In this document: positions 1 through 7,164 of the stretch, piece after piece
How positions within the stretch are numbered: position 1 is the first letter of the stretch
How the letters are laid out: every line of letters begins with the position of its first letter
Origin: Spirochaetaceae bacterium
GTDB taxonomy: Bacteria; Spirochaetota; Spirochaetia; SZUA-6; Bin103
Direction of reading: 5' to 3'
NCBI GenBank assembly: GCA_028820215.1
Contig: JAPPKD010000364.1
Span: 1 to 28,527 of the forward strand
Length of the DNA: 28,527 nt
The notes under the pieces: model-generated
The model's database searches: none
Seen by the model: the letters and a program-made list of their open reading frames with translations, nothing else
Told to the model about the DNA's origin: nothing
Translations under genes and position numbers: made by a program

Positions 1-5
1 TCTTT

Positions 6-54
6 CGATGAGGCACCGGTTTTCGTTCGTGTGGATTTTTGATGAGGCAATGCG
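6..54 (+). repeat. 49-bp dispersed repeat, left copy
   Basis: These 49 bases are the exact reverse complement of 28479-28527, so the window is bounded by an inverted repeat. The element contains the 9-mer GATGAGGCA twice (7-15 and 41-49), 34 bases apart. It ends five bases before the -35 box of the promoter in front of mmdA. The right copy has the same orientation and distance relative to its own downstream promoter. A contig ending inside it at both sides suggests many copies in the genome. It is not part of a recognised transposon. Confidence 0.9.
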
Positions 55-59
55 CCCGT

Positions 60-88
60 TTGACCCGCCGACGGTGCACGGGTAGACT
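60..88 (+). promoter_or_regulatory. Probable sigma-70 promoter of the mmd operon
   Basis: A TTGACC -35 box (60-65) and a TAGACT -10 box (83-88) are separated by 17 bases. Transcription would start near 95 and leave a leader of about 37 bases before the ATG at 132. The promoter at the other end of the window has the same spacing and the same five-base distance from the 49-bp repeat, which strengthens a call that would be weak on consensus alone. The promoter position also argues against the upstream in-frame ATG at 39 as the mmdA start. Confidence 0.5.
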
Positions 89-131
89 GCGCCTCGCTTT
101 CGGGTCCCCTCGGGCCCGTCCTCTCGCCTGC

Positions 132-1679
132 ATGCAAGAACGCTTGTTGGAGACGTACCGGACCAAGCGCCAGGAGGCCGAGGCCGGCGGCGGCGAAAAG
201 CGGATCGCCGCGCAGCACGCCAAGGGCAAGATGACGGCGCGCGAGCGGATCGCCGCGCTGGTCGATCCCGATTCCTTCATCGAGCAGCAGCCGTTCGTGA
301 CGGTGCGCTCCACCGACTTCGGCATGGACCGGCAACGCGTGCCCGGCGACGGCGTGGTGACCGGCAGCGCCAAGATCGAGGGGCGGCAGGTGTTCGTGGC
401 CGTGCAGGACTTCACGGTCGTGGGCGGCACCCTGGGGGAGATGCACGCGACGCGCATCGCCCACGCGCAACGGCTCGCCCTGGAATCCGGGGTGCCGTTC
501 ATCCAGATCAACGACTCCGGCGGGGCGCGCATCCAGGAAGGGGTGCTGTCGCTGGACGGCTACGCCAAGATCTTCCGCGCCAACACCTTGTCCTCGGGCG
601 TGATCCCGCAGTTCTCGATCATCCTGGGGCCGTGCGCGGGCGGAGCGGTCTACTCGCCTGCGATCACGGACTTCATCTTCATGGTCGACACGATCAGCAA
701 CATGTACATCACCGGCCCGGAGGTCATCCGGGCGGTGACAGGCGAGGAGATCTCGCACGGCGACCTGGGCGGCGCCGCCCCGCACTCGGCCACCAGCGGC
801 GTCGCGCACTTCCGCTTCGCGGACGAGGCGCAGTGCCTGGCCGGCCTGCGGCGGCTGCTGGGCTACCTGCCGCTCAACAACCAGGAGTCGCCGCCGCTGC
901 TGCCGGTCTCAGACCCCATCGACCGTGCCACCGACGGCATCGCCGATCTGATCCCCGAAGACGCGCGCCGGCCGTTCGACGTGCGCGCGATGATCGCGGA
1001 AGCGGTGGACGCAGGCTCGTTCATCGAGGTGCAGCCGGAGTTCGCCCAGAACGTCGTGGTCGGCTTCGCGAAGCTTGCCGGCCGCACCGTCGGCCTGTTC
1101 GCCAATCAGCCGAGCGTCTACGCCGCCTCCCTGGACATCGACTCTTCGGACAAGGCAGCCCGGTTCCTGCGCTTCTGCGACGCGTTCAACGTGCCGATCA
1201 TGTCGCTGGTGGACGTCCCCGGCTTCCTGCCGGGCATCACCCAGGAGCACGGCGGCATCATCCGCCACGGCGCCAAGATCCTGTACGCGATCGCCGAGGC
1301 GACCGTCCCCAAGGTGGCGCTGATCATCCGCAAGGCGTACGGCGGCGCCTTCATCGCGATGGCCTCCAAGTCGCTCGGCTACGACCGCGTGCTGGCGTTC
1401 CCGAGCGCGGAGATCGCGGTCATGGGGGCCGAGGGCGCGGCGAACATCATCTTCCGCCGCGACATCGCCGCCGCCGAGGACCGCGCCGCCAAGCGGCAGG
1501 AAAAGGTGGAGGAGTTCCGGGAGACCGTGATGAATCCGTTCATCGCCGCCGGCCACGGCTTCATCGACGACGTCATCGAGCCGGCCGCCATGCGCATCGA
1601 GCTGATCCGCTCCATTGAGATGCTGGCGCGCAAGCGCGAGGACCGGCCGGCCAAGAAGCACGGCAACATCCCCCTGTAG
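132..1679 (+). CDS. mmdA: Methylmalonyl-CoA decarboxylase carboxyltransferase (alpha) subunit
   Basis: This 515-aa protein is an acyl-CoA carboxyltransferase of the propionyl-CoA carboxylase beta / MmdA family. It moves the carboxyl group of the acyl-CoA onto biotin. It opens with the family-typical helix MQERLLETYRTKR, GGGEKRI and GKMTARERI near residues 19-40. It carries the glycine-rich oxyanion-hole stretches SGGARIQEG in the N-terminal crotonase-like half and YGGAFIAMASK in the C-terminal half. Length matches the family. I chose the ATG at 132 because homologous sequence begins there, while the upstream in-frame extension is arginine-rich and runs through the predicted promoter and the repeat. 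The three downstream genes encode the other subunits of a sodium-pump decarboxylase, which favours MmdA over a propionyl-CoA carboxylase beta chain. Substrate specificity is inferred from context; related acyl-CoAs cannot be excluded. Confidence 0.9.
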   Translation: MQERLLETYRTKRQEAEAGGGEKRIAAQHAKGKMTARERIAALVDPDSFIEQQPFVTVRSTDFGMDRQRVPGDGVVTGSAKIEGRQVFVAVQDFTVVGGTLGEMHATRIAHAQRLALESGVPFIQINDSGGARIQEGVLSLDGYAKIFRANTLSSGVIPQFSIILGPCAGGAVYSPAITDFIFMVDTISNMYITGPEVIRAVTGEEISHGDLGGAAPHSATSGVAHFRFADEAQCLAGLRRLLGYLPLNNQESPPLLPVSDPIDRATDGIADLIPEDARRPFDVRAMIAEAVDAGSFIEVQPEFAQNVVVGFAKLAGRTVGLFANQPSVYAASLDIDSSDKAARFLRFCDAFNVPIMSLVDVPGFLPGITQEHGGIIRHGAKILYAIAEATVPKVALIIRKAYGGAFIAMASKSLGYDRVLAFPSAEIAVMGAEGAANIIFRRDIAAAEDRAAKRQEKVEEFRETVMNPFIAAGHGFIDDVIEPAAMRIELIRSIEMLARKREDRPAKKHGNIPL

Positions 1680-1684
1680 CAGCC

Positions 1685-2047
1685 ATGGATACCCCGTCCA
1701 CGCTGTTCGTCGCCGTGCTCGGCATGGGCGTGGTGTTCGTCTTCCTGGTGTTCCTGAGCGCCATGATGGCGGCGCTCACCGCGGCTTCCGGCCGACGCGA
1801 GACGGGGCAGGACGCCCCGGATGCAGCGGCCCCGGACCCGGCCGGAGCGGGCAGCCCCGGCTGGATCGCCGCCGCAACCGCCGCGTATCTGGCCGCTGAA
1901 CAGGACGCCGAACAAGCCGCCTCCAGCTTGCCCGCGGCAGGAATGCCGAGCGCCGCCGCCTGGCGGCCCTACGACACGGTGGAGGCCGCGCGCTGGCGCC
2001 TGCGGATGCCGGCATCGGCGACCGTCGCGCGGCAGGCAACCTCATGA
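1685..2047 (+). CDS. mmdD: OadG-family small membrane subunit of the decarboxylase
   Basis: This 120-aa protein has one N-terminal transmembrane helix (about residues 7-30, VAVLGMGVVFVFLVFLSAMM) and a soluble Ala/Pro/Gln-rich tail, the layout of OadG/MmdD subunits of Na+-translocating decarboxylases. A second conserved-looking patch, IAAATAAYLAAEQ, lies near residues 61-73. In characterised complexes this subunit anchors the carboxyltransferase to the membrane beta subunit and supports assembly. The gene starts five bases after mmdA and overlaps the biotin-carrier gene by ATGA, so the three are probably co-translated. The family evolves fast, so the assignment rests on topology and operon position as much as on sequence. 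Confidence 0.8.
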   Translation: MDTPSTLFVAVLGMGVVFVFLVFLSAMMAALTAASGRRETGQDAPDAAAPDPAGAGSPGWIAAATAAYLAAEQDAEQAASSLPAAGMPSAAAWRPYDTVEAARWRLRMPASATVARQATS

Positions 2048-2523
2048 GCGCGATCCGCTTCCGCTACGAGGGGGTGCTCTACGAGGTCGAGGTCGTCCGC
2101 GACGGCGACGTCCTCACCATCACCCACGAAGGCACCGCCTATCGCGTCGAGCTGGAGCCCGGAGCGGCCCCGGCGGCCCGCACTCCTGCGCCCGCTACTC
2201 CCGCGCAGGCGCCGCCTCCGGCCGCTCCTGCACCGACCCCGGCACCCTCGCCCGCGGCTCGCTCGCCGACTCCCCTTCCGACACCGGCGCCAGCGCCGGC
2301 CGCGGCGGGACCCGGTGTCCTGCCGGCGCCGATGACCGGCACCGTCAAGGAGGTCAAGGTCGCGGCCGGCGAGCAGGTGAGCGCCGGGCAGCTCGTCGTC
2401 GTGATGGAGGCGATGAAGATGGACATCGACGTCACCGCCACGGCCGCGGGCACCGTCTCGGAGGTGCACGTGAGCGCCGGCGACAACCGCGCGGCAGGCC
2501 AACCCCTGCTCACCATCCAGTAG
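2044..2523 (+). CDS. mmdC: Biotin carboxyl carrier subunit of the decarboxylase
   Basis: This 159-aa biotin carrier has an N-terminal beta-rich domain (residues 1-38), an Ala-Pro linker (about 41-90) and a C-terminal biotinyl domain (about 91-159). The domain shows the biotinylation motif EAMKM, with the acceptor lysine at residue 125. Biotin shuttles CO2 from the alpha subunit to the membrane beta subunit. The flexible Pro/Ala linker is typical of these carriers and lets the domain swing between active sites. The start overlaps the previous stop by ATGA. No biotin ligase gene is present in this window, so modification must rely on an enzyme encoded elsewhere. Confidence 0.93.
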   Translation: MSAIRFRYEGVLYEVEVVRDGDVLTITHEGTAYRVELEPGAAPAARTPAPATPAQAPPPAAPAPTPAPSPAARSPTPLPTPAPAPAAAGPGVLPAPMTGTVKEVKVAAGEQVSAGQLVVVMEAMKMDIDVTATAAGTVSEVHVSAGDNRAAGQPLLTIQ

Positions 2524-2529
2524 CGGCCG

Positions 2530-3654
2530 ATGGGGCTGTTCGAACAGTTCCTGCAGGCGACCGGCCTGCCCGAGCTGACGCTCGCGCGCGTGGCCATGCT
2601 GGCGGTGGCCGGAGTGCTGCTCTACCTGGGAATCGCCCGCCAGTACGAGCCGCTGCTGCTGGTGCCGATCGGCTTTGGCGCGTTGCTGGTCAACCTGCCG
2701 GCGGTGGACCTGATCGATCCCGGCGGCCTGCTGGAACAGATCTACGTGTTCGGGATCAAGTCCAGCGTATTCCCGCCGCTGATCTTCCTGGGCATCGGCG
2801 CCATGACCGACTTCACGCCGCTGCTGGCCCGCCCGCAGACCTTCATCCTGGGCGCGGCGGCGCAGTTCGGGATCTTCGCCACGCTGCTGGGCGCGGGCGC
2901 GCTCGGCTTCAGCCCGGCGGAGGCCGCGTCGATCGCGATCATCGGTGGCGCCGACGGTCCGACCGCCATCTACCTGACCGGCAAGCTGGCCGACCACCTG
3001 CTGGGGGCGGTCGCCGTGGCCGCTTACTCCTACATGGCGCTGGTGCCCATCATCCAGCCGCCGATCATCCGGCTGCTGACGACCCGGCGCGAGCGGCTGG
3101 TGCGCATGGCCGACCTGCGGCCGGTCTCCACCCGGGTGAAGATCCTCTTCCCGATCATCACCACCGTGACCGCGGCGCTGGTGGTGCCGGCCGCCGCCCC
3201 GTTGATCGGCATGCTGATGCTGGGCAACCTCCTCAAGGAAGCCACCGCGCTGGTTCCCAAGCTGGAGCGCCTGTCGCAGTGCGCCCAGAACGAGATGATC
3301 AACATCGTCACCATCCTGCTGGGCCTGTCGGTCGGTTCGCGCATGAGCGCCGGCGCGTTCCTGAACCCCAGGACGCTGCAGATCATCGCCCTGGGCCTGG
3401 TCGCCTTCGCCATCGGCACCGCCGCCGGCGTGCTGATGGGCAAGCTGATGTGCGTGCTCACCGGCCGGCGCGTGAACCCCATGATCGGCGCGGCCGGTGT
3501 CTCCGCCGTGCCGATGGCGGCGCGCGTCGTGCAGAAGGTGGGACAGGACGAGGATCCCGGCAACTTCCTGCTGATGAACGCGATGGGCCCGAACGTGGCC
3601 GGCGTGATCGGATCGGCGGTCGCCGCCGGCGTGCTGATCGCCATCTTCGGATGA
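2530..3654 (+). CDS. mmdB: Na+-translocating decarboxylase membrane (beta) subunit
   Basis: This 374-aa polytopic protein belongs to the OadB/MmdB/GcdB family, which decarboxylates carboxybiotin and exports Na+. It is hydrophobic throughout and has the hallmark motif [11 protein letters not shown] at about residues 139-149; its aspartate (D142) corresponds to the essential sodium/proton site of characterised OadB. A second family segment is the [21 protein letters not shown] stretch (about 257-276), and the C-terminus carries the conserved [16 protein letters not shown]. Length is in the normal range. The gene follows mmdC by six bases and overlaps the next gene by ATGA. The complex couples methylmalonyl-CoA decarboxylation to propionyl-CoA with Na+ export, so it links succinate/propionate metabolism to membrane energisation. 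Confidence 0.92.
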   Translation: MGLFEQFLQATGLPELTLARVAMLAVAGVLLYLGIARQYEPLLLVPIGFGALLVNLPAVDLIDPGGLLEQIYVFGIKSSVFPPLIFLGIGAMTDFTPLLARPQTFILGAAAQFGIFATLLGAGALGFSPAEAASIAIIGGADGPTAIYLTGKLADHLLGAVAVAAYSYMALVPIIQPPIIRLLTTRRERLVRMADLRPVSTRVKILFPIITTVTAALVVPAAAPLIGMLMLGNLLKEATALVPKLERLSQCAQNEMINIVTILLGLSVGSRMSAGAFLNPRTLQIIALGLVAFAIGTAAGVLMGKLMCVLTGRRVNPMIGAAGVSAVPMAARVVQKVGQDEDPGNFLLMNAMGPNVAGVIGSAVAAGVLIAIFG

Positions 3655-4379
3655 GCCGCTTCATCGAGCTGCTCGACCGCGTCCGCGAGCATACGCCGCG
3701 GCCGGCCGGCTTCGCTTCCACCGGCAGGAGCGTCGGCGAGTTCGCGCTGATCGCACAGGCGGCACCGACCGCGCTGGCCGACGATCCGCGGCTGGCCGCC
3801 ATCGACGCGGACGCCTTTCTGCTGCGGCTCGCCAGCGTCGACGATCCCGCCCTGCCCGACGCCGTCGAGGCGCTCTCCGGCCGCATCTGGGGCGTACGCC
3901 TGCCGCTGTTCACCCTGGAACAGACCAGGACCCTGATCGGCATCGGCTGCGACTACGTCATCTTCGACGCCGCCGGAACCGAGGCGGCCTTGCTGACGCT
4001 GCCCGACCTCGGCATCGTCATCACCGTCGATCACCGATCCGACGAAGGGATGATCCGTTCCCTCGGCGAGCTGGCGATCAACGGCCTGCTGTTCCGGCCG
4101 GCGATCCGCGAGTCGCCGCTCTCCTTCCACACGCTGGCGAACATCCAGCGCGTCTGCGGCGTCATCGACCGGCCCCTGCTGCTGGAGCTCCCGGAGGGCA
4201 TCTGTGGCACCGACCTGGAGGTCCTTCGCAGCGTCGAGACCACCGGCCTGATACTCGAGGTGCCCCCCGCCGACCGGCCGGCCGCCGTCAGGCGCTGCAT
4301 GGCCGATCTGCCGCCGCGCTCCGAGAGCCGCATGGTGCGGCGCGCCATGCCGTTCAGCGTCGGCGACGACGGACTGTAG
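3651..4379 (+). CDS. Conserved-looking protein of unknown function coupled to the mmd operon
   Basis: This 242-aa soluble protein starts at an ATG that overlaps the mmdB stop by ATGA, so it is translationally coupled to the decarboxylase. It has no signal peptide or membrane helix. The pattern alternates short hydrophobic strands with helices ([57 protein letters not shown]), which looks like a TIM-barrel-type fold. It ends with [16 protein letters not shown], a terminal pattern I associate with uncharacterised proteins in Chloroflexota-like genomes. No catalytic motif is obvious. Coupling suggests a role in assembly, regulation or acyl-CoA chemistry of the complex, but that is inference. The reading frame continues upstream to 1821 only as an antiphase shadow of mmdC and mmdB. 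Confidence 0.75.
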   Translation: MSRFIELLDRVREHTPRPAGFASTGRSVGEFALIAQAAPTALADDPRLAAIDADAFLLRLASVDDPALPDAVEALSGRIWGVRLPLFTLEQTRTLIGIGCDYVIFDAAGTEAALLTLPDLGIVITVDHRSDEGMIRSLGELAINGLLFRPAIRESPLSFHTLANIQRVCGVIDRPLLLELPEGICGTDLEVLRSVETTGLILEVPPADRPAAVRRCMADLPPRSESRMVRRAMPFSVGDDGL

Positions 4380-4409
4380 CGGCGGCTCCGATCGTGTGAA
4401 GTCGAACCG

Positions 4410-4475
4410 TTGACATGCAAGCACGGGATTGCATATCGTCGGCTCCTGACATGCAAGCGATCACTTGCCTTAAAC
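4410..4475 (+). promoter_or_regulatory. Promoter with two palindromic operators for the ArsR-type repressor
   Basis: Two copies of TGACATGCAAGC occur at 4411 and 4447, 36 bases apart. Each is the left arm of an inverted repeat: ATGCAA-N8-TTGCAT at 4415-4434 and GCAAG-N6-CTTGC at 4453-4468. A TTGACA box (4410-4415) overlaps the first. A CTGACA box (4446-4451) with a TTAAAC -10 (4470-4475, 18-base spacing) overlaps the second. The regulator gene begins at 4483, so the transcript is nearly leaderless. The arrangement is typical of an autoregulated ArsR-family operon. Confidence 0.6.
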
Positions 4476-4482
4476 TGGTCGT

Positions 4483-4773
4483 GTGGACGTGTATCGCGCG
4501 ATCGCTGACCCAACCAGGCGAGCCATCCTGGATGAACTCGTCGATCGGTCAGGTCAATCGCTCTTCGAACTCTGCGCACGCCTCACGATGAAGCACGGCA
4601 TCAACTCCTCACGGCAGGCGATCACGCAACACCTGCACGTCCTGGAGGCCGCCGGACTGATTCGCACGAGGCGCGAGGGGAGGTCGAAGTTTCACTGGTT
4701 CGAGGGCGGCCCGCTGAAGGCCATCGCGGAGCGTTGGCCGATCTCAACAGATGAAAGGGGTTTTGAAAGATGA
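4483..4773 (+). CDS. ArsR-family winged-helix transcriptional regulator
   Basis: This 96-aa single-domain repressor has the ArsR-type start DVYRAIADPTRRAILDEL, followed by a recognition helix region (SSRQAITQHLHVLEAAGLI, about residues 42-60) and a wing (RTRREGRSKFHWFEG, about 61-75). It has no obvious cysteine or histidine metal cluster, so it resembles the SdpR/YdfF-like non-metal group. The start is GTG at 4483, directly behind two operator palindromes. The stop overlaps the next ATG (ATGA at 4770-4773), so regulator and VOC protein form one unit. Codon use is visibly richer in A/T than in the neighbours. ArsR-VOC pairs of this kind often regulate themselves; the ligand is unknown. Confidence 0.87.
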   Translation: MDVYRAIADPTRRAILDELVDRSGQSLFELCARLTMKHGINSSRQAITQHLHVLEAAGLIRTRREGRSKFHWFEGGPLKAIAERWPISTDERGFER

Positions 4774-5174
4774 GAATTCACCTGGCCGGTGTCTTCGTAG
4801 ACGACCAACAGAAGGCACTTCGCTTCTACACGGAAATGCTTGGTTTCAAGCTGAAGCACAACATTCCCTTGGGCGAGTACGGCTGGATCACTGTGGTATC
4901 CCCGGAAGCCCCGGAGGGGCCGGAGTTTCTGCTTGAGCCTGATGCCCATCCCGCCGTCCGTCCGTTCTTGAAGGCGATTGTGGAGGACGGTATCCCCAGT
5001 ACCTCCTTCGCGGTCGACGACGTGCAAGCCGAATACGAGCGTCTCGTGGCAAAAGGTGTGCGATTCGTGCAGCCGCCAACAGACCTAGGGACAGTCATCA
5101 CCGCGATACTCGACGATACGTGCGGCAACTTGATCCAGATCGAAGAGCGGAAACGTCAACCGCGACCATCTTGA
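4770..5174 (+). CDS. VOC-family (glyoxalase/bleomycin-resistance-like) protein
   Basis: This 134-aa protein has two beta-alpha-beta-beta-beta modules of the vicinal oxygen chelate fold. The first opens with MRIHLAGVFVDDQQKALRFY and MLGFKL; the second has SFAVDDVQAEYERLVAKGVRF and closes with LDDTCGNLIQIEE, where E127 or a neighbouring glutamate is the usual metal ligand. It matches the small VOC proteins often paired with ArsR-like regulators. Such proteins act in antibiotic binding, glyoxalase-type isomerisation or dioxygenation; the sequence does not say which. It is cotranslated with the repressor. Base composition is lower in G+C than the flanking operons, which suggests recent acquisition as a two-gene cassette. 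Confidence 0.88.
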   Translation: MRIHLAGVFVDDQQKALRFYTEMLGFKLKHNIPLGEYGWITVVSPEAPEGPEFLLEPDAHPAVRPFLKAIVEDGIPSTSFAVDDVQAEYERLVAKGVRFVQPPTDLGTVITAILDDTCGNLIQIEERKRQPRPS

Positions 5175-5190
5175 GTCGCCGCGCGGGTCG

Positions 5191-5607
5191 CTACCGCGCC
5201 TCGGCCTGCCAGGGCCAGGCGATGCACGAATCCACCTGGAACAAGGCGTAGTCGGCGTTGCCGGCGACCACCAGCGTGTGGATGACGGCTGCTCCGGCCA
5301 GTGCGCCGGCGGCGGCGCGCAGCGTGGCGCCGGTGCGCGCCACGTCATCCACCAGCAGCACCCGCTTGCCTGTCACGTCGAAGGAGGGCGGGGTGACCAG
5401 TGGCTCCGCCCGATCCGGCTGGTGCGCGTCGTCTCGAAAGCGCACCGGAAGAACGCGGAGGTCGCACGCCAGCCTCTGCGCGGCCAGCGCGGCGGGCACG
5501 ACGCCGCCTCGGCCGATGCCGACCACCAGATCGATCGGCGGCAACTTCATCGCCGCCAGGCGTCGGATCAACTCGGGAAAGCCAATCGCGGTGACGGCCG
5601 GGGTCAC
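5191..5607 (-). CDS. Phosphoribosyltransferase (purine PRTase-like)
   Basis: This 138-aa type I phosphoribosyltransferase has the PRPP-binding loop VLLVDDVARTGAT at about residues 83-95 and an earlier VVGIGRGGVVPAALAAQRL loop at about 28-46. Size and layout resemble xanthine-guanine or hypoxanthine phosphoribosyltransferases, but the base-specificity loop is not decisive. I chose the GTG whose GTGA overlaps the stop of the Rieske gene (5604-5607); the in-frame upstream extension runs through the Rieske coding sequence in another frame. It is the last gene of a three-gene minus-strand unit. Its coupling to a Rieske protein and an amidohydrolase is unusual for a salvage enzyme and may point to nucleobase or heterocycle metabolism; this is inference. 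Confidence 0.85.
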   Translation of the reverse strand: MTPAVTAIGFPELIRRLAAMKLPPIDLVVGIGRGGVVPAALAAQRLACDLRVLPVRFRDDAHQPDRAEPLVTPPSFDVTGKRVLLVDDVARTGATLRAAAGALAGAAVIHTLVVAGNADYALFQVDSCIAWPWQAEAR

Positions 5608-6017
5608 GGCTGAGTCGGGAGCGGTTTCATCGGCGATCGCCGGTCCATCCGCACGCGTACGCGCCCGCCGTCGACGCGCGCCGGGTAGGAGCGCACGCGG
5701 GTGCCGGAGTCGTCGAACAGAGCCTGGCCGTCGGTCAGCCCGAACGACCAGCCGTGCCACGGGCACTGCACGGCGCGCAGGTCAGTCTGAACCCAGCGTC
5801 CGTCCTCCCGGTGCATGCGGCAGGTCGAGATCACCCGGCCCGCCGACAGCGCCGCGCCCTGGTGCGGGCAGACGTCGCGCAGCGCGAACACGCGGTCGCC
5901 ATCCCTGACCACCACCAGGCGCCGGCGGCCGACGTCGACCGCGACCGGCTCGCCCTGCGGGTAGCCGGTCACGGGGCCCAGGTCGTGCTCGCCTGCCTCC
6001 TCCTGCCTAGAATCCAT
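5604..6017 (-). CDS. Rieske [2Fe-2S] ferredoxin-like protein
   Basis: This 137-aa protein has both Rieske cluster motifs: C50-P-H52-QG and C85-P-W-H88-GW. Two cysteines and two histidines would hold a [2Fe-2S] centre. The insert between the motifs includes MHREDGRWVQTDL. There is no oxygenase catalytic domain, so it is either a Rieske-type ferredoxin or a small electron-transfer subunit. The start overlaps the amidohydrolase stop by 11 bases, and the end overlaps the phosphoribosyltransferase start. The partner oxygenase or reductase is not in this window. The last ~10 residues are poorly conserved-looking. Confidence 0.9.
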   Translation of the reverse strand: MDSRQEEAGEHDLGPVTGYPQGEPVAVDVGRRRLVVVRDGDRVFALRDVCPHQGAALSAGRVISTCRMHREDGRWVQTDLRAVQCPWHGWSFGLTDGQALFDDSGTRVRSYPARVDGGRVRVRMDRRSPMKPLPTQP

Positions 6018-7116
6018 ACGTGGCCTGGGCGTTGCCGGCCAGGATGCGGCGGCGCAGCTCCTCGGGCAGCGTGTGCGGCAGCGCCCGGTCCGGCGAATCG
6101 AAGTCCCAGTGCGGGTAGTCGGTGGCGAACATCACGAAGCCGTCCTCGCCGATCATCTCGAACAGCCAGCGCAGGTGCTCGGGATCCTCCGGCTCCTCCA
6201 TGGGCTGGCTGGTGGCCCGAAAGTGGCGGCGGATGTAGCGGCTCGGCAGGTCATCAAGCCACGGCACCTCGTCGCGCAGGCCGCGGTAGTTCTTGTCCAG
6301 ACGCCACATCAGCGGCGGCAGCCAGCCGAATCCGCCCTCGATGAGGATTACGCGCGACTCCGGGATCTCGTCGAACACCCCCTCGCACACCAGGCTCAGC
6401 ACCTGCGCCTCGAACGCCTGCGACATGGCGGTGTGGTCCTCGATGTAGAACGACGGCCAGCCGACCGCCGTGATCGGGTTGGCGGCCGAGCCGCCGAAGT
6501 GCAGCCCGACCGGCAGTCCGGCATCGGCGGCGGCGCGGAAGATCGGCCGGAACTGCGGCCGGCCGTAGGGAGCGCTGGAGCGCACCGGCAGCAGCACCTG
6601 CACGAACCGCTCGTCGCGGGCGAACTCCTCGATCACGGCGGGCGCGCCGTCGGGATCCTCCGGATTCACGCACAGCGCGCCGCGCCAGCGTTCGTCGGCG
6701 TCCAGCCAGTGGTCCTGCAGCCAGCGGTTCAACGCCGGCGTGATCTCCCGCGCCAGGTGGTGGTTCTTGATCCCGCCCAGGCCGTACAGGTTGTTGAGGA
6801 TGGCCAGGTCGACCGACCACTCGTCCAGGAGCTGCTTGGCCGCGAACCCGGGGTCGCCGCCCGGACGCTTGCCGGAGGGCGGCCAGGCGTCGCGGCGGGA
6901 TGCCAGCTCGAACACCTTGGGGTAGACCGGCGGCGGCGGGCCCTGGTAGCCGGTCTGATCGATCCAGCTCCGCCAGCGCTGCGGCAGGTAGGGGGTCAGC
7001 TCGTGGATGTTGTTGACGTACGGATGCACGTCACAGTCGACCAGGGCGAGCGCGCGCGGGTCATCCGCCGGTGCGGCCTCGGTCCGTGCGAGCGGTTCTT
7101 CGATCCGGGTAGCCAT
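6007..7116 (-). CDS. Amidohydrolase family (ACMSD-like) metal-dependent hydrolase or decarboxylase
   Basis: This 369-aa TIM-barrel protein belongs to the amidohydrolase-2 family (PF04909, the 2-amino-3-carboxymuconate semialdehyde decarboxylase group). The N-terminal metal motif is D29-V-H31 within LVDCDVHPY. Further landmarks are LPVGLHFGG in the middle, VILIEGGFGWLPPLMWRLDK, and the C-terminal FATDYPHWDFD, whose aspartate is a metal ligand in the family. It heads the three-gene minus-strand unit and overlaps the Rieske gene. Family members decarboxylate or hydrolyse aromatic or carboxylated substrates, so the pair could belong to aromatic degradation. The substrate cannot be read from the sequence. 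The start ATG lies at 7116; no strong promoter was recognised. Confidence 0.88.
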   Translation of the reverse strand: MATRIEEPLARTEAAPADDPRALALVDCDVHPYVNNIHELTPYLPQRWRSWIDQTGYQGPPPPVYPKVFELASRRDAWPPSGKRPGGDPGFAAKQLLDEWSVDLAILNNLYGLGGIKNHHLAREITPALNRWLQDHWLDADERWRGALCVNPEDPDGAPAVIEEFARDERFVQVLLPVRSSAPYGRPQFRPIFRAAADAGLPVGLHFGGSAANPITAVGWPSFYIEDHTAMSQAFEAQVLSLVCEGVFDEIPESRVILIEGGFGWLPPLMWRLDKNYRGLRDEVPWLDDLPSRYIRRHFRATSQPMEEPEDPEHLRWLFEMIGEDGFVMFATDYPHWDFDSPDRALPHTLPEELRRRILAGNAQATYGF

Positions 7117-7164
7117 GGGTTCCCTCGCCTTGCTCGCAACGGCGGGTGCTGCGACGGCGCGGCG

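Noticed and set aside
6..49. GATGAGGCA repeats as the start of a CRISPR array
   Set aside because: Only two short copies are seen, there is no full repeat-spacer series, and no cas gene is nearby.
39..131. ATG at 39 as the mmdA start
   Set aside because: The added 31 residues are basic, unlike the family, and coded by the repeat and the promoter.
1821..3650. N-terminal two thirds of a long open frame reading into the unknown 242-aa protein
   Set aside because: This part is an arginine/proline-rich shadow of mmdC and mmdB. Only 3651-4379 is protein-like.
5181..5199. GCGCGG-N7-CCGCGC hairpin between the convergent VOC and phosphoribosyltransferase genes
   Set aside because: The stem is short, no T run follows on either strand, and it overlaps a stop codon, so it cannot be called a terminator with confidence.
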